From positions 1 to 64,000 of the forward strand of contig NZ_CP058669.1 of assembly GCF_014323565.1 (NCBI RefSeq): DNA of 64,000 nt, given 5' to 3'. This document shows positions 27,096 through 35,812 of the stretch, one piece after another. Within the stretch, counting starts at the first letter, position 1; the number at the start of each line of letters is the position of its first letter. The notes below the pieces were generated by a model. It was not told where the DNA came from. It did no database searches and worked only from the letters and a program-made list of their open reading frames with translations. The stretch is from Hyphobacterium sp. CCMP332 (GTDB lineage Bacteria; Pseudomonadota; Alphaproteobacteria; Caulobacterales; Maricaulaceae). A program made the position numbers and the translations under genes.

Positions 27096-27866
27096 CTACA
27101 GATAAAGCTTGAGCAATCGTTGCTGCGAGGCGCGCACAGCTAACATGCCGATAATCATAACCGCTGCAGAGGCCAGGAACAGAACCCAGATGCTGGGACC
27201 GATCCCTTCAATAGAGAGGGTCGTTCCCAACAGAGTATGGCGAATATGATCAATGATCGCGGTGGACGGAATCAGCGCAAGAATGCTGCGATAGGCGATT
27301 TCGATATTAGCGATGGAATAGAAAATACCTGAGAGCATGAAAATCGCGCGCAGGATATGTGTCATCACCAGACGCACATCGGGAAAAACCGGCGCCAGGA
27401 GCATGATGGCTGCCCCTAGGGTCCAGGACATCATCAAGGTCGTGATAAACAGAATGGCCATATGCAGAAGATTAACAATCGGTACTTCATAAAAGTAAAT
27501 CCAGAGTGGTATTATAATTATCAAAGAGATAGCGAACTTGAGCGAATTGGAAATCAGGGGAGCTATTGACAGGCTCAAGAGGGGAACGTTCAATCTGCGT
27601 GCCAGCTGCGCATGCCTGTTTGTCGCTTGAGAAACTTCCATCACAATGGAAGAGAACAAACGCCACCACAAAAGACCCACAAGCAGAAACGGAACCGCAT
27701 TGGTTTCCAGCCGACTGAGAACAACTGAACGGAGTAACCAAAAAATAACGCAGTACGCGACGGGGTCGATAAACCACCACGCAAACGACAGGCTATACCG
27801 GGAAATTTCCTGGCGCAGGTCTTCAATGGAAACTCTCCAAGAAAAAGTGATAGCCTGAGCTAGCAT
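27096..27866 (-). CDS. ABC-2 type polysaccharide export permease, first system
   Basis: The 256-residue inner-membrane protein has about six hydrophobic spans (YCVIFWLLRSVVLS, FLLVGLLWWRLFSSIVMEV, FAISLIIIIPLWIYFYEVP, MAILFITTLMMSWTLGAAIML, AIFMLSGIFYSIANI, WVLFLASAAVMIIGMLAV). The LARRLNVPLLSLSIAP segment is typical of KpsM/Wzm permeases. The ATG overlaps the start codon of the divergent glycosyltransferase (both in CATG at 27864-27867), leaving no intergenic DNA. It forms the exporter with the following ATPase. Confidence 0.9.
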   Translation of the reverse strand: MLAQAITFSWRVSIEDLRQEISRYSLSFAWWFIDPVAYCVIFWLLRSVVLSRLETNAVPFLLVGLLWWRLFSSIVMEVSQATNRHAQLARRLNVPLLSLSIAPLISNSLKFAISLIIIIPLWIYFYEVPIVNLLHMAILFITTLMMSWTLGAAIMLLAPVFPDVRLVMTHILRAIFMLSGIFYSIANIEIAYRSILALIPSTAIIDHIRHTLLGTTLSIEGIGPSIWVLFLASAAVMIIGMLAVRASQQRLLKLYL

Positions 27867-28977
27867 GTCTGATCTTTCGAATTCTGAGAAAACATACGCT
27901 TGTCTAATTGCCGTTCACGCGGTGAAAATCTGGGATGTGCTTCTCGATAAAATACTTCAAGACATTCGCGAGCAAGTCCCCGGTAATGTGATCTGGCTGG
28001 GGGTAAATGTCCCTGATGACATTCTTCGCCGCGCCGAACAGATGCAGATTAATCTTGTTAGCGTATCTGCCAGCTATGGAAATCTAAGTCAAATACTCAA
28101 CGCCCTGTCTACTGAGCTGGAAGATCACCCCGTTGATGGGCTGTTCAATGTGATGGGAGGAGAGCGCGCCTGCGGATGGGTTTTGCAAAGGCTGGCCAGA
28201 AAACTCAAAGTGCCTTTTGTGCTCCGTGTCTCCGGCAATGATTTTGCGGTTCGCAGGCTGCGACGGGATGCAAACACAGACAACTGGAAGAGCCGGCTTT
28301 TCTGGTGGTATAATCGTCAGCGCATGCTCTCCGCAGCAGATGGTATTTGGGTCATGTCGGACGCCGAAGCTGAGCGGATAAAGTTCACCCTGCCCTTCAA
28401 GAGCAATATATTTGTCGGCCCGCGCGGCATCCATATCCCGGAACAAAGCTGGGCGCCAACAGGCAATGCCCGGCCCCGGGTAATCACGATCGGACGCATG
28501 TCGGCGGAAAAATCACCTGACCTCATCTTTAAGCTGGCGCGCCAGCACCCTGGGTGGGACTTTGTCTGGATCGGGGACCATCAGATTTCCCACCCCCTGC
28601 CTGATTATAAAAATTTCCGCTGGACGAAGTATCTCGACGGCGCCGCCATTGAGTCCGAGCTGCGTCAATCAGATGTGTTCTTGCTCCCGTCTAAGTCCGA
28701 TGCCATGCCTCAAGCCCTTCTGGAGGCTTTGGCGGTGGGCGTGCCCAGCATTGTCTCTCGCCAGATTGAGATGCCAAAAATCGAAAAATATCGACCCTTT
28801 ATCCAGGTCAGCTATTCTGCTGACCGTTATTCTGAAGTTTTACAAAACTTACTGGGTGACAAGGACAAGCAGCTTGCGTTATCTCACGCGGCGAAACGCT
28901 ATGTGGATGAAGTCATGAGCCAGGAACGACTTGCGTCATCGGTACGCAAACGCCTGCATGACATCTATCAATACTAA
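27865..28977 (+). CDS. Glycosyltransferase, GT4-like
   Basis: The 370-residue GT-B glycosyltransferase is cytoplasmic. The N-terminal half includes DGLFNVMGGERACGWVLQRLAR and VPFVLRVSGNDFAVRRLRRD. The C-terminal half has PRVITIGRMSAEKSPDLIFKLA, WDFVWIGDH and the donor-site stretch VFLLPSKSDAMPQALLEALA. It is the first gene of the long plus-strand set to 37830. Its start codon overlaps that of the divergent permease, and no strong ribosome site is visible. Confidence 0.85.
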   Translation: MSDLSNSEKTYACLIAVHAVKIWDVLLDKILQDIREQVPGNVIWLGVNVPDDILRRAEQMQINLVSVSASYGNLSQILNALSTELEDHPVDGLFNVMGGERACGWVLQRLARKLKVPFVLRVSGNDFAVRRLRRDANTDNWKSRLFWWYNRQRMLSAADGIWVMSDAEAERIKFTLPFKSNIFVGPRGIHIPEQSWAPTGNARPRVITIGRMSAEKSPDLIFKLARQHPGWDFVWIGDHQISHPLPDYKNFRWTKYLDGAAIESELRQSDVFLLPSKSDAMPQALLEALAVGVPSIVSRQIEMPKIEKYRPFIQVSYSADRYSEVLQNLLGDKDKQLALSHAAKRYVDEVMSQERLASSVRKRLHDIYQY

Positions 28978-28991
28978 GGGGCAGGATTGGC

Positions 28992-29966
28992 ATGACACAG
29001 GCAACACGCGCAGTATGTATCACGGGCGGGCTGGGATATATCGGGATCCAGTTGATCAAGACACTGGATGCAGAAGGCTATGACAGCCGCTTCCTGGTCA
29101 TTGATAACGAGCTGGTTGGTAGCCTGGAGGATCTTAACAGCGAGGCCGGTGAAGCTCTGGCGGCGCGTGTCGACTGGATCAATCACGATATCGCCAATCC
29201 GCTGCCGGATGATTTGCGTCCGGTAACTGAGATTTACCATCTGGCTGGAAATACCGGGGTTGGGCCCTCTCTGGATAATCCGCTTCAGGACCTTCAAGCT
29301 AATATTGTCGGTACGTTTAATGCGCTCAATTACGCGGTAAAGCACAAAGCCGGTGTGGTGGTTGCTTCCAGTAACGCCCCCTTGGGCAATGCCGAAGTCC
29401 CGGTCACTGAGAAGTCTGTATGTCGCCCGCTTTCCCCTTACGGAGCCAGCAAGCTGGCGATTGAAGGCTATTGCTCGGCCTTTGCCAATTCCTACGGTCT
29501 GGGTTCCACCGTCTTCCGTTTCGGCAATGTTTATGGGCCTGGCAGCCACAAGAAATCCTCCGTGGTCGCCGCAATGAGCCGGGCGCTGCTGCAAAATGAT
29601 GTCGTCTTCGTTGAAGGCACGGGCGAGCAGACACGCGACTTTATCTATGTCGGAGATTTGTGCCGGGCTCTGATCATGGGCATGGCGTCCAATACGCCTG
29701 GTCATCGTGAACTTTATCAGCTGGCTCCGGGCCGCGAGACCACCATTCTTCAGCTAGCAGAAACCCTGTGTGAAATTCATCAGGAAGAAAGCGGTCGTCC
29801 GGCCCGAATCGAGTTCAAGCCCGGACGCACAGCGGATATCGAGAAGAATTTCGCTGACACAAGCCATGTGCGTAATACTTTGGGCTGGAATGACGCGACC
29901 GAGTTCAAGGACGGTCTGCGCACCACCTATACCTGGCTGAAAAGCCATCCGGTGGTTCAGGCATGA
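28992..29966 (+). CDS. NAD-dependent sugar-nucleotide epimerase/dehydratase (extended SDR)
   Basis: The 324-residue extended short-chain dehydrogenase has TGGLGYIG at 11-18 for NAD, the active-site Ser pair near 126 and Tyr150/Lys154 in SPYGASKLAIEGY. Typical segments are YHLAGNTGVGPSLDNP, VFRFGNVYGPGSHKKSSVV and GTGEQTRDFIYVGDLCRAL. These fit a UDP-glucose/GlcNAc 4-epimerase or a 4,6-dehydratase; which one is not decidable. It overlaps the next glycosyltransferase by 4 nt. Confidence 0.86.
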   Translation: MTQATRAVCITGGLGYIGIQLIKTLDAEGYDSRFLVIDNELVGSLEDLNSEAGEALAARVDWINHDIANPLPDDLRPVTEIYHLAGNTGVGPSLDNPLQDLQANIVGTFNALNYAVKHKAGVVVASSNAPLGNAEVPVTEKSVCRPLSPYGASKLAIEGYCSAFANSYGLGSTVFRFGNVYGPGSHKKSSVVAAMSRALLQNDVVFVEGTGEQTRDFIYVGDLCRALIMGMASNTPGHRELYQLAPGRETTILQLAETLCEIHQEESGRPARIEFKPGRTADIEKNFADTSHVRNTLGWNDATEFKDGLRTTYTWLKSHPVVQA

Positions 29967-30997
29967 CTCAGCTCAGCATCATTATTCCGCTCTTCAACAA
30001 AGAGCCCCACATCCATGCCTGCCTGGAATCAGCCCTGGAATTTGGTCCTGATTGCGAAGTGATCGTGGTCAATGACGGGTCTACCGACAAATCTGTGGAA
30101 GCGATGGGCGAGCTGGTCGATGATCCCCGCGTAAACCTGATCCATCAGGAAAACCGTGGACTGAGCGGCGCGCGCAATACCGGCTTCAGAGCGGCTCAGT
30201 CAGAGCATGTCTTCTTCCATGATGCTGATGATCTGGTGAAAGCCGAGGGTCTGCACATGATCCTTGAAGAGGCTCAGCTTGGCGGCAATGAGGTCACGGG
30301 AGGGTGTTTTGAACGCTCTGGTCCCAATGGTGTCGCGGTCGATCGGGCCTTCATGCGCGACGAGGCGGAGATCAATTTCCGCAATGAGCAAGATCTCGCT
30401 CTGCACTACTGCACGCATTTTTCTTCCTGCAATAAGGTCTATCGCCGTGACTTCTTGCAGGACTGGCCCTTCACCGAAGGGCTCTACATGCAGGATATCG
30501 AGCTGTGGCTGCGCATGATGTTCTCCGGTTTCAGCTTTACCCAGCTGGCCGTTCCGGTTGCCACCTATCAGGCCTTTGAAGACAGCTGGTCACGCACGCG
30601 TTCCCCCGGACGCTGGAAAGGCCTGTTTGAGCTCTTCAACAATCTGGACAGCCACTATCAGGAACAGGGCTGGCAGGAATTTGCTCCGATCAAGGATTAT
30701 GCGCTGCTTCAGGGCGCGTTCGGCTTCTTCATGCGTTGGAAGCTGGAAGACAATAATCGGGAAGACCTTGAGAGCCTTGCCGGGCTTCTGGATCGCATGG
30801 GTGAGGAGACGATTTTCTCCTTCTATCACCAAAAAAACAAAGGCCAGATTGCGCCTCTCGCACAGGCGATGAAGCAGCGCAATTGGGATCTGGGTCGTAA
30901 AATCCTCTCCATCCCCAATCATGAGTTCCGTAAGATGGCCAAGTCCTTCAATGCCCCCTGTGACATGATCCGCTTCTCAGAGAGCTTTTCGGGTTAA
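29963..30997 (+). CDS. Glycosyltransferase, family 2
   Basis: The 344-residue GT-A enzyme begins with the family hallmark LSIIIPLFNKEPHIHACLESAL and EVIVVNDGSTDKSVEAM. RGLSGARNTGFRAA and the DXD-type FHDADDL bind nucleotide sugar and metal. FSSCNKVYRRDFLQ and YMQDIELWLRM (acceptor side, catalytic Asp) follow. It has no membrane spans. It is translationally coupled (ATGA overlap) to the SDR gene. Confidence 0.9.
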   Translation: MTQLSIIIPLFNKEPHIHACLESALEFGPDCEVIVVNDGSTDKSVEAMGELVDDPRVNLIHQENRGLSGARNTGFRAAQSEHVFFHDADDLVKAEGLHMILEEAQLGGNEVTGGCFERSGPNGVAVDRAFMRDEAEINFRNEQDLALHYCTHFSSCNKVYRRDFLQDWPFTEGLYMQDIELWLRMMFSGFSFTQLAVPVATYQAFEDSWSRTRSPGRWKGLFELFNNLDSHYQEQGWQEFAPIKDYALLQGAFGFFMRWKLEDNNREDLESLAGLLDRMGEETIFSFYHQKNKGQIAPLAQAMKQRNWDLGRKILSIPNHEFRKMAKSFNAPCDMIRFSESFSG

Positions 30998-31058
30998 CTG
31001 CCGGAAAGAGCCCTGCGGTCATTTTGGCTTATCGCTCAGCATGACAAGGTGATAAGCT

Positions 31059-31391
31059 GTGTCCATGGCATCGGCATCTAAGATAAAGGCCACCAAGGCC
31101 GAGCTGCTTCAGTCCCTTCAGGAGGCTGAAGAGCAGATCTCATATCTTGAAGCCCGTCTGGCAGTGAGCGAAGACTTGGAAGAGCGACTGTCCAATCTGC
31201 GCATACGCTATGACGATCTCGCCTTGCGTTTTGACAAGCAGCGTAAGGCAGGCCAGGAACTCACCCGCGCTCTGAAACAGAGCGAGGCGCGAAACCAGCA
31301 GCTGGGACGCCAGCTTGAAACCACACAGGCGGAGCTGAGAGAGCATATCGCCAATCAGCTGAGCGACATGTTCAAAAGCATAGAGACGTGA
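31059..31391 (+). CDS. Coiled-coil protein in glycosyltransferase operon
   Basis: The 110-residue protein is almost entirely heptad-repeat helix (ATKAELLQSLQEAEEQISYL, LTRALKQSEARNQQLGRQLE), with no signal peptide or membrane segment. AAGGTG lies 8 nt before a GTG start at 31059; the ATG at 31065 is an alternative. The next glycosyltransferase starts in its stop codon (GTGA), so it is made together with it. It has no known family. Its recurrence with the smaller coiled-coil protein at 26044-26241 suggests an assembly factor for the glycan machinery. Confidence 0.7.
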   Translation: MSMASASKIKATKAELLQSLQEAEEQISYLEARLAVSEDLEERLSNLRIRYDDLALRFDKQRKAGQELTRALKQSEARNQQLGRQLETTQAELREHIANQLSDMFKSIET

Positions 31392-32611
31392 AGCTGGCGC
31401 TTGCCATTCCCGACTTCCTCCATGCGCAGGGGGGAGCAGAAAAAGTCGCGGCCCGGCTGGCCTGCCTGCTTGCCAAGGAGGACCATGAAGTCACCGTGTT
31501 CTGCCAACCCGCAGACACTTCGGCTCCTCCCTATATACTGTCTGAGACTGTACACATTCAGCCCGTGGCCTTTGAGGACGCTGAGAACTGGCAGCCATAC
31601 AAGGGCCAATTTGATGGCCTGATTGCCTTTGTCATGGGTGGATTACATGCCGAGTGCCATCTGATAGCCCGCTGGCTTGGGGCACCCTTGATCATGCAGG
31701 AATGCACAAACCCCCTGCGCATGGTCCGCCTCATCTGGGAGCGCCATCACCGGCATTTACAGGGCTTCACCCTAAAGCAGGCCTTTTGGCTGAGGCAAAG
31801 CCTGCTGGCTCACTGTCATGGCATCCGACTGACCCAGCCTGACTACCTGAAATCCCTGATCAAACCTTTGAGGCCGTATGCGCACGCCTTCTTTAATGGG
31901 CTGGAGCCTGTGCTGCGTAGCACGCCCGACATGCAAAGCCGTCCCAAGCGCATCCTTGCTCTGGGGGCTTTGAAGAACCCAAACAAGAACGGGCTCATGG
32001 CAGCTGAAGCTTTCCTGCAATCTGGGCTGTGGAAAAAGGGATGGATGTTGCAATTTCATGGTCACAACGCCCAGCCTGACGCGCTAAACGCGCTACAGGG
32101 ACAGCCGGGCGGTGAAGCCATCTATATGGAAGCCGAAGTTGAGGATCTGCCCGCCCTGTTTGATCAGGCCCGCTTATTGTGCCTGCCGTCAAAAGAAGAG
32201 GGCCTGCCGAATGTCATTGTGGAAGCATTTTCCAATGGCGTACCCGTTATCGGATTTCAGGACTGTGAGGGAACCCGTCAAATCCTTCAACGCTCGAAGG
32301 CAGGGCGGCTGGTGCGCACGATGAGCCCCGATGCTCTGGCTACGGACTTAAAGGCTTTGGCAACGGACACAGCTGAGTTGGACTCACTCTCACGTGCGGC
32401 GACACGGTTTGCCCGCGCTCACCTCACGCGTCTCCGGTTTGAGAAAAACTGGCTGACTCTGATTGAAACCGCCTTTGCACAAAATTCTGAGTGCTCTTTG
32501 AAAGCCCCCCTGATCACGAGCCTGACAGACCTCCTCGCCTCTCACCTTCAAATGCTCAGGGAGCTGAGTTTTCCCGTGGACGCTTACTCTCCGGTAGAGG
32601 CCGGCGGCTGA
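31388..32611 (+). CDS. Glycosyltransferase, family 4
   Basis: The 407-residue GT-B enzyme starts at a GTG overlapping the previous stop by 4 nt. The N-terminal glycine loop is in LHAQGGAEKVAARLACLLAK. The C-terminal donor domain contains RILALGALKNPNKNGLMAAE, ARLLCLPSKEEGLPNVIVEA and FSNGVPVIGFQDCEGTRQIL. It is cytoplasmic; the substrate is unknown. Confidence 0.9.
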   Translation: MKLALAIPDFLHAQGGAEKVAARLACLLAKEDHEVTVFCQPADTSAPPYILSETVHIQPVAFEDAENWQPYKGQFDGLIAFVMGGLHAECHLIARWLGAPLIMQECTNPLRMVRLIWERHHRHLQGFTLKQAFWLRQSLLAHCHGIRLTQPDYLKSLIKPLRPYAHAFFNGLEPVLRSTPDMQSRPKRILALGALKNPNKNGLMAAEAFLQSGLWKKGWMLQFHGHNAQPDALNALQGQPGGEAIYMEAEVEDLPALFDQARLLCLPSKEEGLPNVIVEAFSNGVPVIGFQDCEGTRQILQRSKAGRLVRTMSPDALATDLKALATDTAELDSLSRAATRFARAHLTRLRFEKNWLTLIETAFAQNSECSLKAPLITSLTDLLASHLQMLRELSFPVDAYSPVEAGG

Positions 32612-32723
32612 CATGTGAAAAGTGCCAACTGGTAACAATTCTCTGACACTCCAAACCAGCACTGGACTGTCATACCGCTTTGCAGTAGCCAAGCACGACT
32701 TTTCAGTTTGGGAGTAAGGGGCC

Positions 32724-33761
32724 GTGACGCACAAAGAATTTTTCAAAGGCCGTACAGTCTGTGTGACTGGAGCCGTTGGCACCGTGGGTCGCGCCCTGGT
32801 CGATCAATTGCTGAAATATGACGTCGAGCGCGTCATCGCGATTGATAACAATGAAAGTGAACTTTTCTTCCTAGGCACTGATTATGCCAAGGACAACCGT
32901 CTGGTGTCCTTCCTTCTGGATATCAGTGACACCTCTCACCTTTATCGTCGTTTGATCGGTGTCGATTACGTCATCCATGCAGCGGCTTTCAAGCATGTGC
33001 CCTTGTGTGAGCAATCTCCCGTCTCTGCTGTTCGCAATAACATCACCGGCACCCAATCAGTGATCGATGCGGCCCGTCGCGCCAATGTGAAAAAAGTTCT
33101 GTTCACATCCTCCGACAAGGCGGTGAACCCGACCAATGTCATGGGGACGTCCAAGCTGATGGGTGAGCGCCTGATCACGGCCGCCAATCTCGACAGCTCC
33201 AATAACCGCACGAAATTCGCTTCGACACGGTTTGGCAATGTGATCGGTTCACGCGGGTCTGTTTTCCCGATCTTCCGCGACCAGATCAAGAAACGCCAAC
33301 CCATTACCCTCACTCATCCTGACATGACCCGCTTCATGATGACACTCGATGAGTCCGTGCGTCTGGTGCTGAACTCTTTGGCTCTGATGGTCGGCGGCGA
33401 AGTCTTCGTCACCAAGATGCCGGTTGTCTGTATCAAGGACTTTGCCGAAGCTCTGGTGGATTACTACGCCAAGCAAGACGGGTTTGACCGCAAAGAGGTA
33501 GACATCCATGTCATTGGCCTGCGTCCGGGTGAAAAACTGTTTGAAGAGCTGACCACGAGTGAAGAGGTCAATCGCTCTTATGAAATCGACGATTTCATCG
33601 TTGTGCTGCCGGGCTTCAAAGTCATCTATGAAGACTTTGATTTCACGACTTACAAGGAGCGCGGGGAGCCTTCGACTGAAGTCTATGACAGTTCCAAGCG
33701 GGCAAAGCTTGATAACGAGGCCTCCTTAGCCCTCGTGCGTGAAGCGGGCTTGATCACTTAA
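32724..33761 (+). CDS. CapD/FlaA1-type sugar-nucleotide 4,6-dehydratase, soluble form
   Basis: The 345-residue NAD(P)-dependent enzyme lacks the N-terminal membrane domain of full CapD/WbpM. TGAVGTVG (15-22) binds the dinucleotide. The catalytic region SSDKAVNPTNVMGTSK has Asp131, Lys132 and Lys144, with Met140 where classical SDRs have Tyr, as in CapD/WbpM. FASTRFGNVIGSRGSVFPIF and GLRPGEKLFEEL are family signatures. It would convert UDP-GlcNAc to a 4-keto-6-deoxy sugar. GTG start with AAGGGG upstream. Confidence 0.88.
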   Translation: MTHKEFFKGRTVCVTGAVGTVGRALVDQLLKYDVERVIAIDNNESELFFLGTDYAKDNRLVSFLLDISDTSHLYRRLIGVDYVIHAAAFKHVPLCEQSPVSAVRNNITGTQSVIDAARRANVKKVLFTSSDKAVNPTNVMGTSKLMGERLITAANLDSSNNRTKFASTRFGNVIGSRGSVFPIFRDQIKKRQPITLTHPDMTRFMMTLDESVRLVLNSLALMVGGEVFVTKMPVVCIKDFAEALVDYYAKQDGFDRKEVDIHVIGLRPGEKLFEELTTSEEVNRSYEIDDFIVVLPGFKVIYEDFDFTTYKERGEPSTEVYDSSKRAKLDNEASLALVREAGLIT

Positions 33762-33820
33762 TCACACACCAAATCAAAGCCATATCGGCAAAGCTGAAAC
33801 GAAATTACGGGGCAAATTCG

Positions 33821-34972
33821 ATGCGTATTCTAATTCTTGGGGCCGATGGCTATCTGGGTTGGCCAACAGCGATGCATTTCGCGGCGCAAGGTCATGAGGT
33901 TATCGCTGTTGATAACTATCTGCGGCGCCTGATCGCTCAACAGACTTCATCCGAGCCATTGTTCGAGACACCAAACCTCGATGACCGGGCCAAGCTGTTC
34001 AAAGCTGAGCACGGCAAGTCCATCGATGTTGAGATTGGCGATTTGGCCGATCTGCGCTGGTGTGACAATCTGTTTGCCAAGCACAAGCCTGATGTGGTTG
34101 TTCACTATGCAGAGCAGCCTTCAGCGCCTTATTCCATGCGCGGCCTTGATGAGGCTGAGATGACGATGAAAAACAATCTGGGCGTCACTTTCAACGTGAT
34201 CTGGGGCATGCTCAACCACTGCCCCGATGCCCACCTGGTCAAGCTCGGCACCATGGGTGAATACGGAACGCCCAATATCGATATCGAAGAAGGCTGGATT
34301 GATGTGGAGCACAAGGGTCGCTCACAGAAATTCCTCTATCCTCGTCAGGCGGGCAGCCTCTATCATACTACTAAAGTGCTCGATACCGACCTGTTATGGT
34401 TCTATGTGCGCCTGTATGGCCTGCGCGTGACCGATCTGATGCAGGGTCCGGTTTACGGTCTGGAAACTGCCGAGGCAGAGGCCAATGAGTGCCTGATGCC
34501 GAACTTCCACTATGACGATATCTTCGGCACGGTTGTGAACCGCTTCCTGGTACAAGCCATCGCCGGCGTGCCTTTGACGGTTTATGGCAAGGGCGGACAG
34601 ACCCGCGGCTATCTGAACCTGAAAGACACGCTGAACTGCGTCGACCTGGCCTCCAACAATGCCGCCGACAAAGGTGAGCTTCGCATCTTCAACCAGTTCA
34701 CCGAGCAATTCTCGGTCAATGAATTGGCCGATCGGGTTCATGCGGCGGGCAAGCGCGTTGGCCTGGACGTGAAGGTCAAGTCCATTCCAAACCCACGCAA
34801 GGAATTGGAAGATCACTATTACAACGCTAAAAGCACCGGCCTGCTTGAACTGGGTCTGAAGCCCAACTTCATGACAGAAGATGTTCTGGTGCGCATGCTT
34901 GAAACCATTATGTCACACAAAGACCGGATTGATGAGAGCAAAATCTTGCCACGCGTCAAATGGAATGGTTAA
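33821..34972 (+). CDS. sqdB: UDP-sulfoquinovose synthase homologue (SqdB/SQD1/Agl3 family)
   Basis: The 383-residue SDR resembles plant SQD1 along its whole length. The NAD loop is GADGYLGW (7-14). The active-site block is KLGTMGEYGTPNIDIEEGW, with Thr144, followed by Tyr181 and Lys185 in YHTTKVLD; these equal Thr145, Tyr182 and Lys186 of Arabidopsis SQD1. VHYAEQPSAPYSM, VYGKGGQTRGYL, FNQFTEQFSVNELA and PNPRKELEDHYYNAK are also near-diagnostic. The family condenses UDP-glucose with sulfite to give UDP-sulfoquinovose. A sulfite-producing reductase starts 46 nt downstream, supporting the assignment. The setting is a polysaccharide locus, not a photosynthetic sulfolipid locus. Confidence 0.93.
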   Translation: MRILILGADGYLGWPTAMHFAAQGHEVIAVDNYLRRLIAQQTSSEPLFETPNLDDRAKLFKAEHGKSIDVEIGDLADLRWCDNLFAKHKPDVVVHYAEQPSAPYSMRGLDEAEMTMKNNLGVTFNVIWGMLNHCPDAHLVKLGTMGEYGTPNIDIEEGWIDVEHKGRSQKFLYPRQAGSLYHTTKVLDTDLLWFYVRLYGLRVTDLMQGPVYGLETAEAEANECLMPNFHYDDIFGTVVNRFLVQAIAGVPLTVYGKGGQTRGYLNLKDTLNCVDLASNNAADKGELRIFNQFTEQFSVNELADRVHAAGKRVGLDVKVKSIPNPRKELEDHYYNAKSTGLLELGLKPNFMTEDVLVRMLETIMSHKDRIDESKILPRVKWNG

Positions 34973-35017
34973 GTAAGACCCAGTAGAGGGGGGCTCGCAG
35001 GTCCGAGCGGGCAGAGA

Positions 35018-35812
35018 ATGATGATGATCAGCTTCACAGCTCCTGCAGAGGCTGCTGACGCGCTCAGCGCGCTGCAGGCGTCAGATCAGTTCGATGCCCC
35101 ATCCCTGCTTGCACCCTTGCAAAAGGCCGGTGAGACCATGGACCGGCTAGAATTTCTCAAGCTGGCCCGTTCGCTCAGCCCGGGTCGTGTGACCATATTG
35201 TCTTCTTTTGGGGCTCAATCTGCCGTCCTATTGGAGATGTGTTCGCGCGCCATACCTGATGTACCAGTGACGTTTTTGAACACCGATCATCTGTTCGGCG
35301 ACACCCTGGTCTATAAGCGCAAGCTGCTTGAGCGGCTGCGGATGAGCGACAATCTCAACGAATTGCATCCCGATCCTGCCGTGGAAACTGAAGACCCCGA
35401 TAAAACTCTGTTTTTCACCAATCCCGATCGGTGCTGTCATCTGCGCAAGGTCTTGCCCTTGCAAGCGGCCCTGAAGAATTTCGATGTGGTGTTGAGCGGA
35501 TTGCGCAGGGCGCATGGCGGCGTTCGCGCGAACATCCCACTGGTCGACCTTGAAGAGGGGCGTCTGAAAATCAGTCCTCTGTTTGATTGGAGCGATGAGG
35601 CGATTGATGAGGCTTTCACCGCCTTGGACCTGCCGCGTCACCCCCTGGTCGAGCAAGGCTTCCTGTCGATTGGTTGCGCGCCGTGCACAGAACGGGTAAG
35701 CGACAGTACTAACAGTTCGCGAGCTGGACGCTGGGGCGGAGCCGATAGAACAGAATGCGGCATCCACCCTCGTTTAGCGCGTTTGGATAAATCTGAGCAA
35801 TCCACCGAGTGA
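35018..35812 (+). CDS. cysH: Assimilatory adenylyl-sulfate (APS) reductase, 4Fe-4S type
   Basis: The 264-residue enzyme reduces activated sulfate to sulfite. The P-loop-like SSFGAQSAVLLEM, TDHLFGDTLVYK and SGLRRAHGG are CysH family motifs. The Cys pair 139/140 (DRCCHLRKVLPL) with Cys220 and Cys223 (SIGCAPCTERV) ligates the iron-sulfur cluster that marks APS reductases. PAPS-specific CysH lacks these. The catalytic Cys247 is in TECGIH. It sits between sqdB and a glycosyltransferase that begins in its stop codon, so sulfite is probably made for UDP-sulfoquinovose synthesis rather than only for cysteine. Confidence 0.92.
   Translation: MMMISFTAPAEAADALSALQASDQFDAPSLLAPLQKAGETMDRLEFLKLARSLSPGRVTILSSFGAQSAVLLEMCSRAIPDVPVTFLNTDHLFGDTLVYKRKLLERLRMSDNLNELHPDPAVETEDPDKTLFFTNPDRCCHLRKVLPLQAALKNFDVVLSGLRRAHGGVRANIPLVDLEEGRLKISPLFDWSDEAIDEAFTALDLPRHPLVEQGFLSIGCAPCTERVSDSTNSSRAGRWGGADRTECGIHPRLARLDKSEQSTE

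Noticed and set aside
35018-35812. Reading cysH as a PAPS reductase
   Set aside because: The Cys-Cys and Cys-X-X-Cys cluster ligands are present, which PAPS-specific reductases lack.
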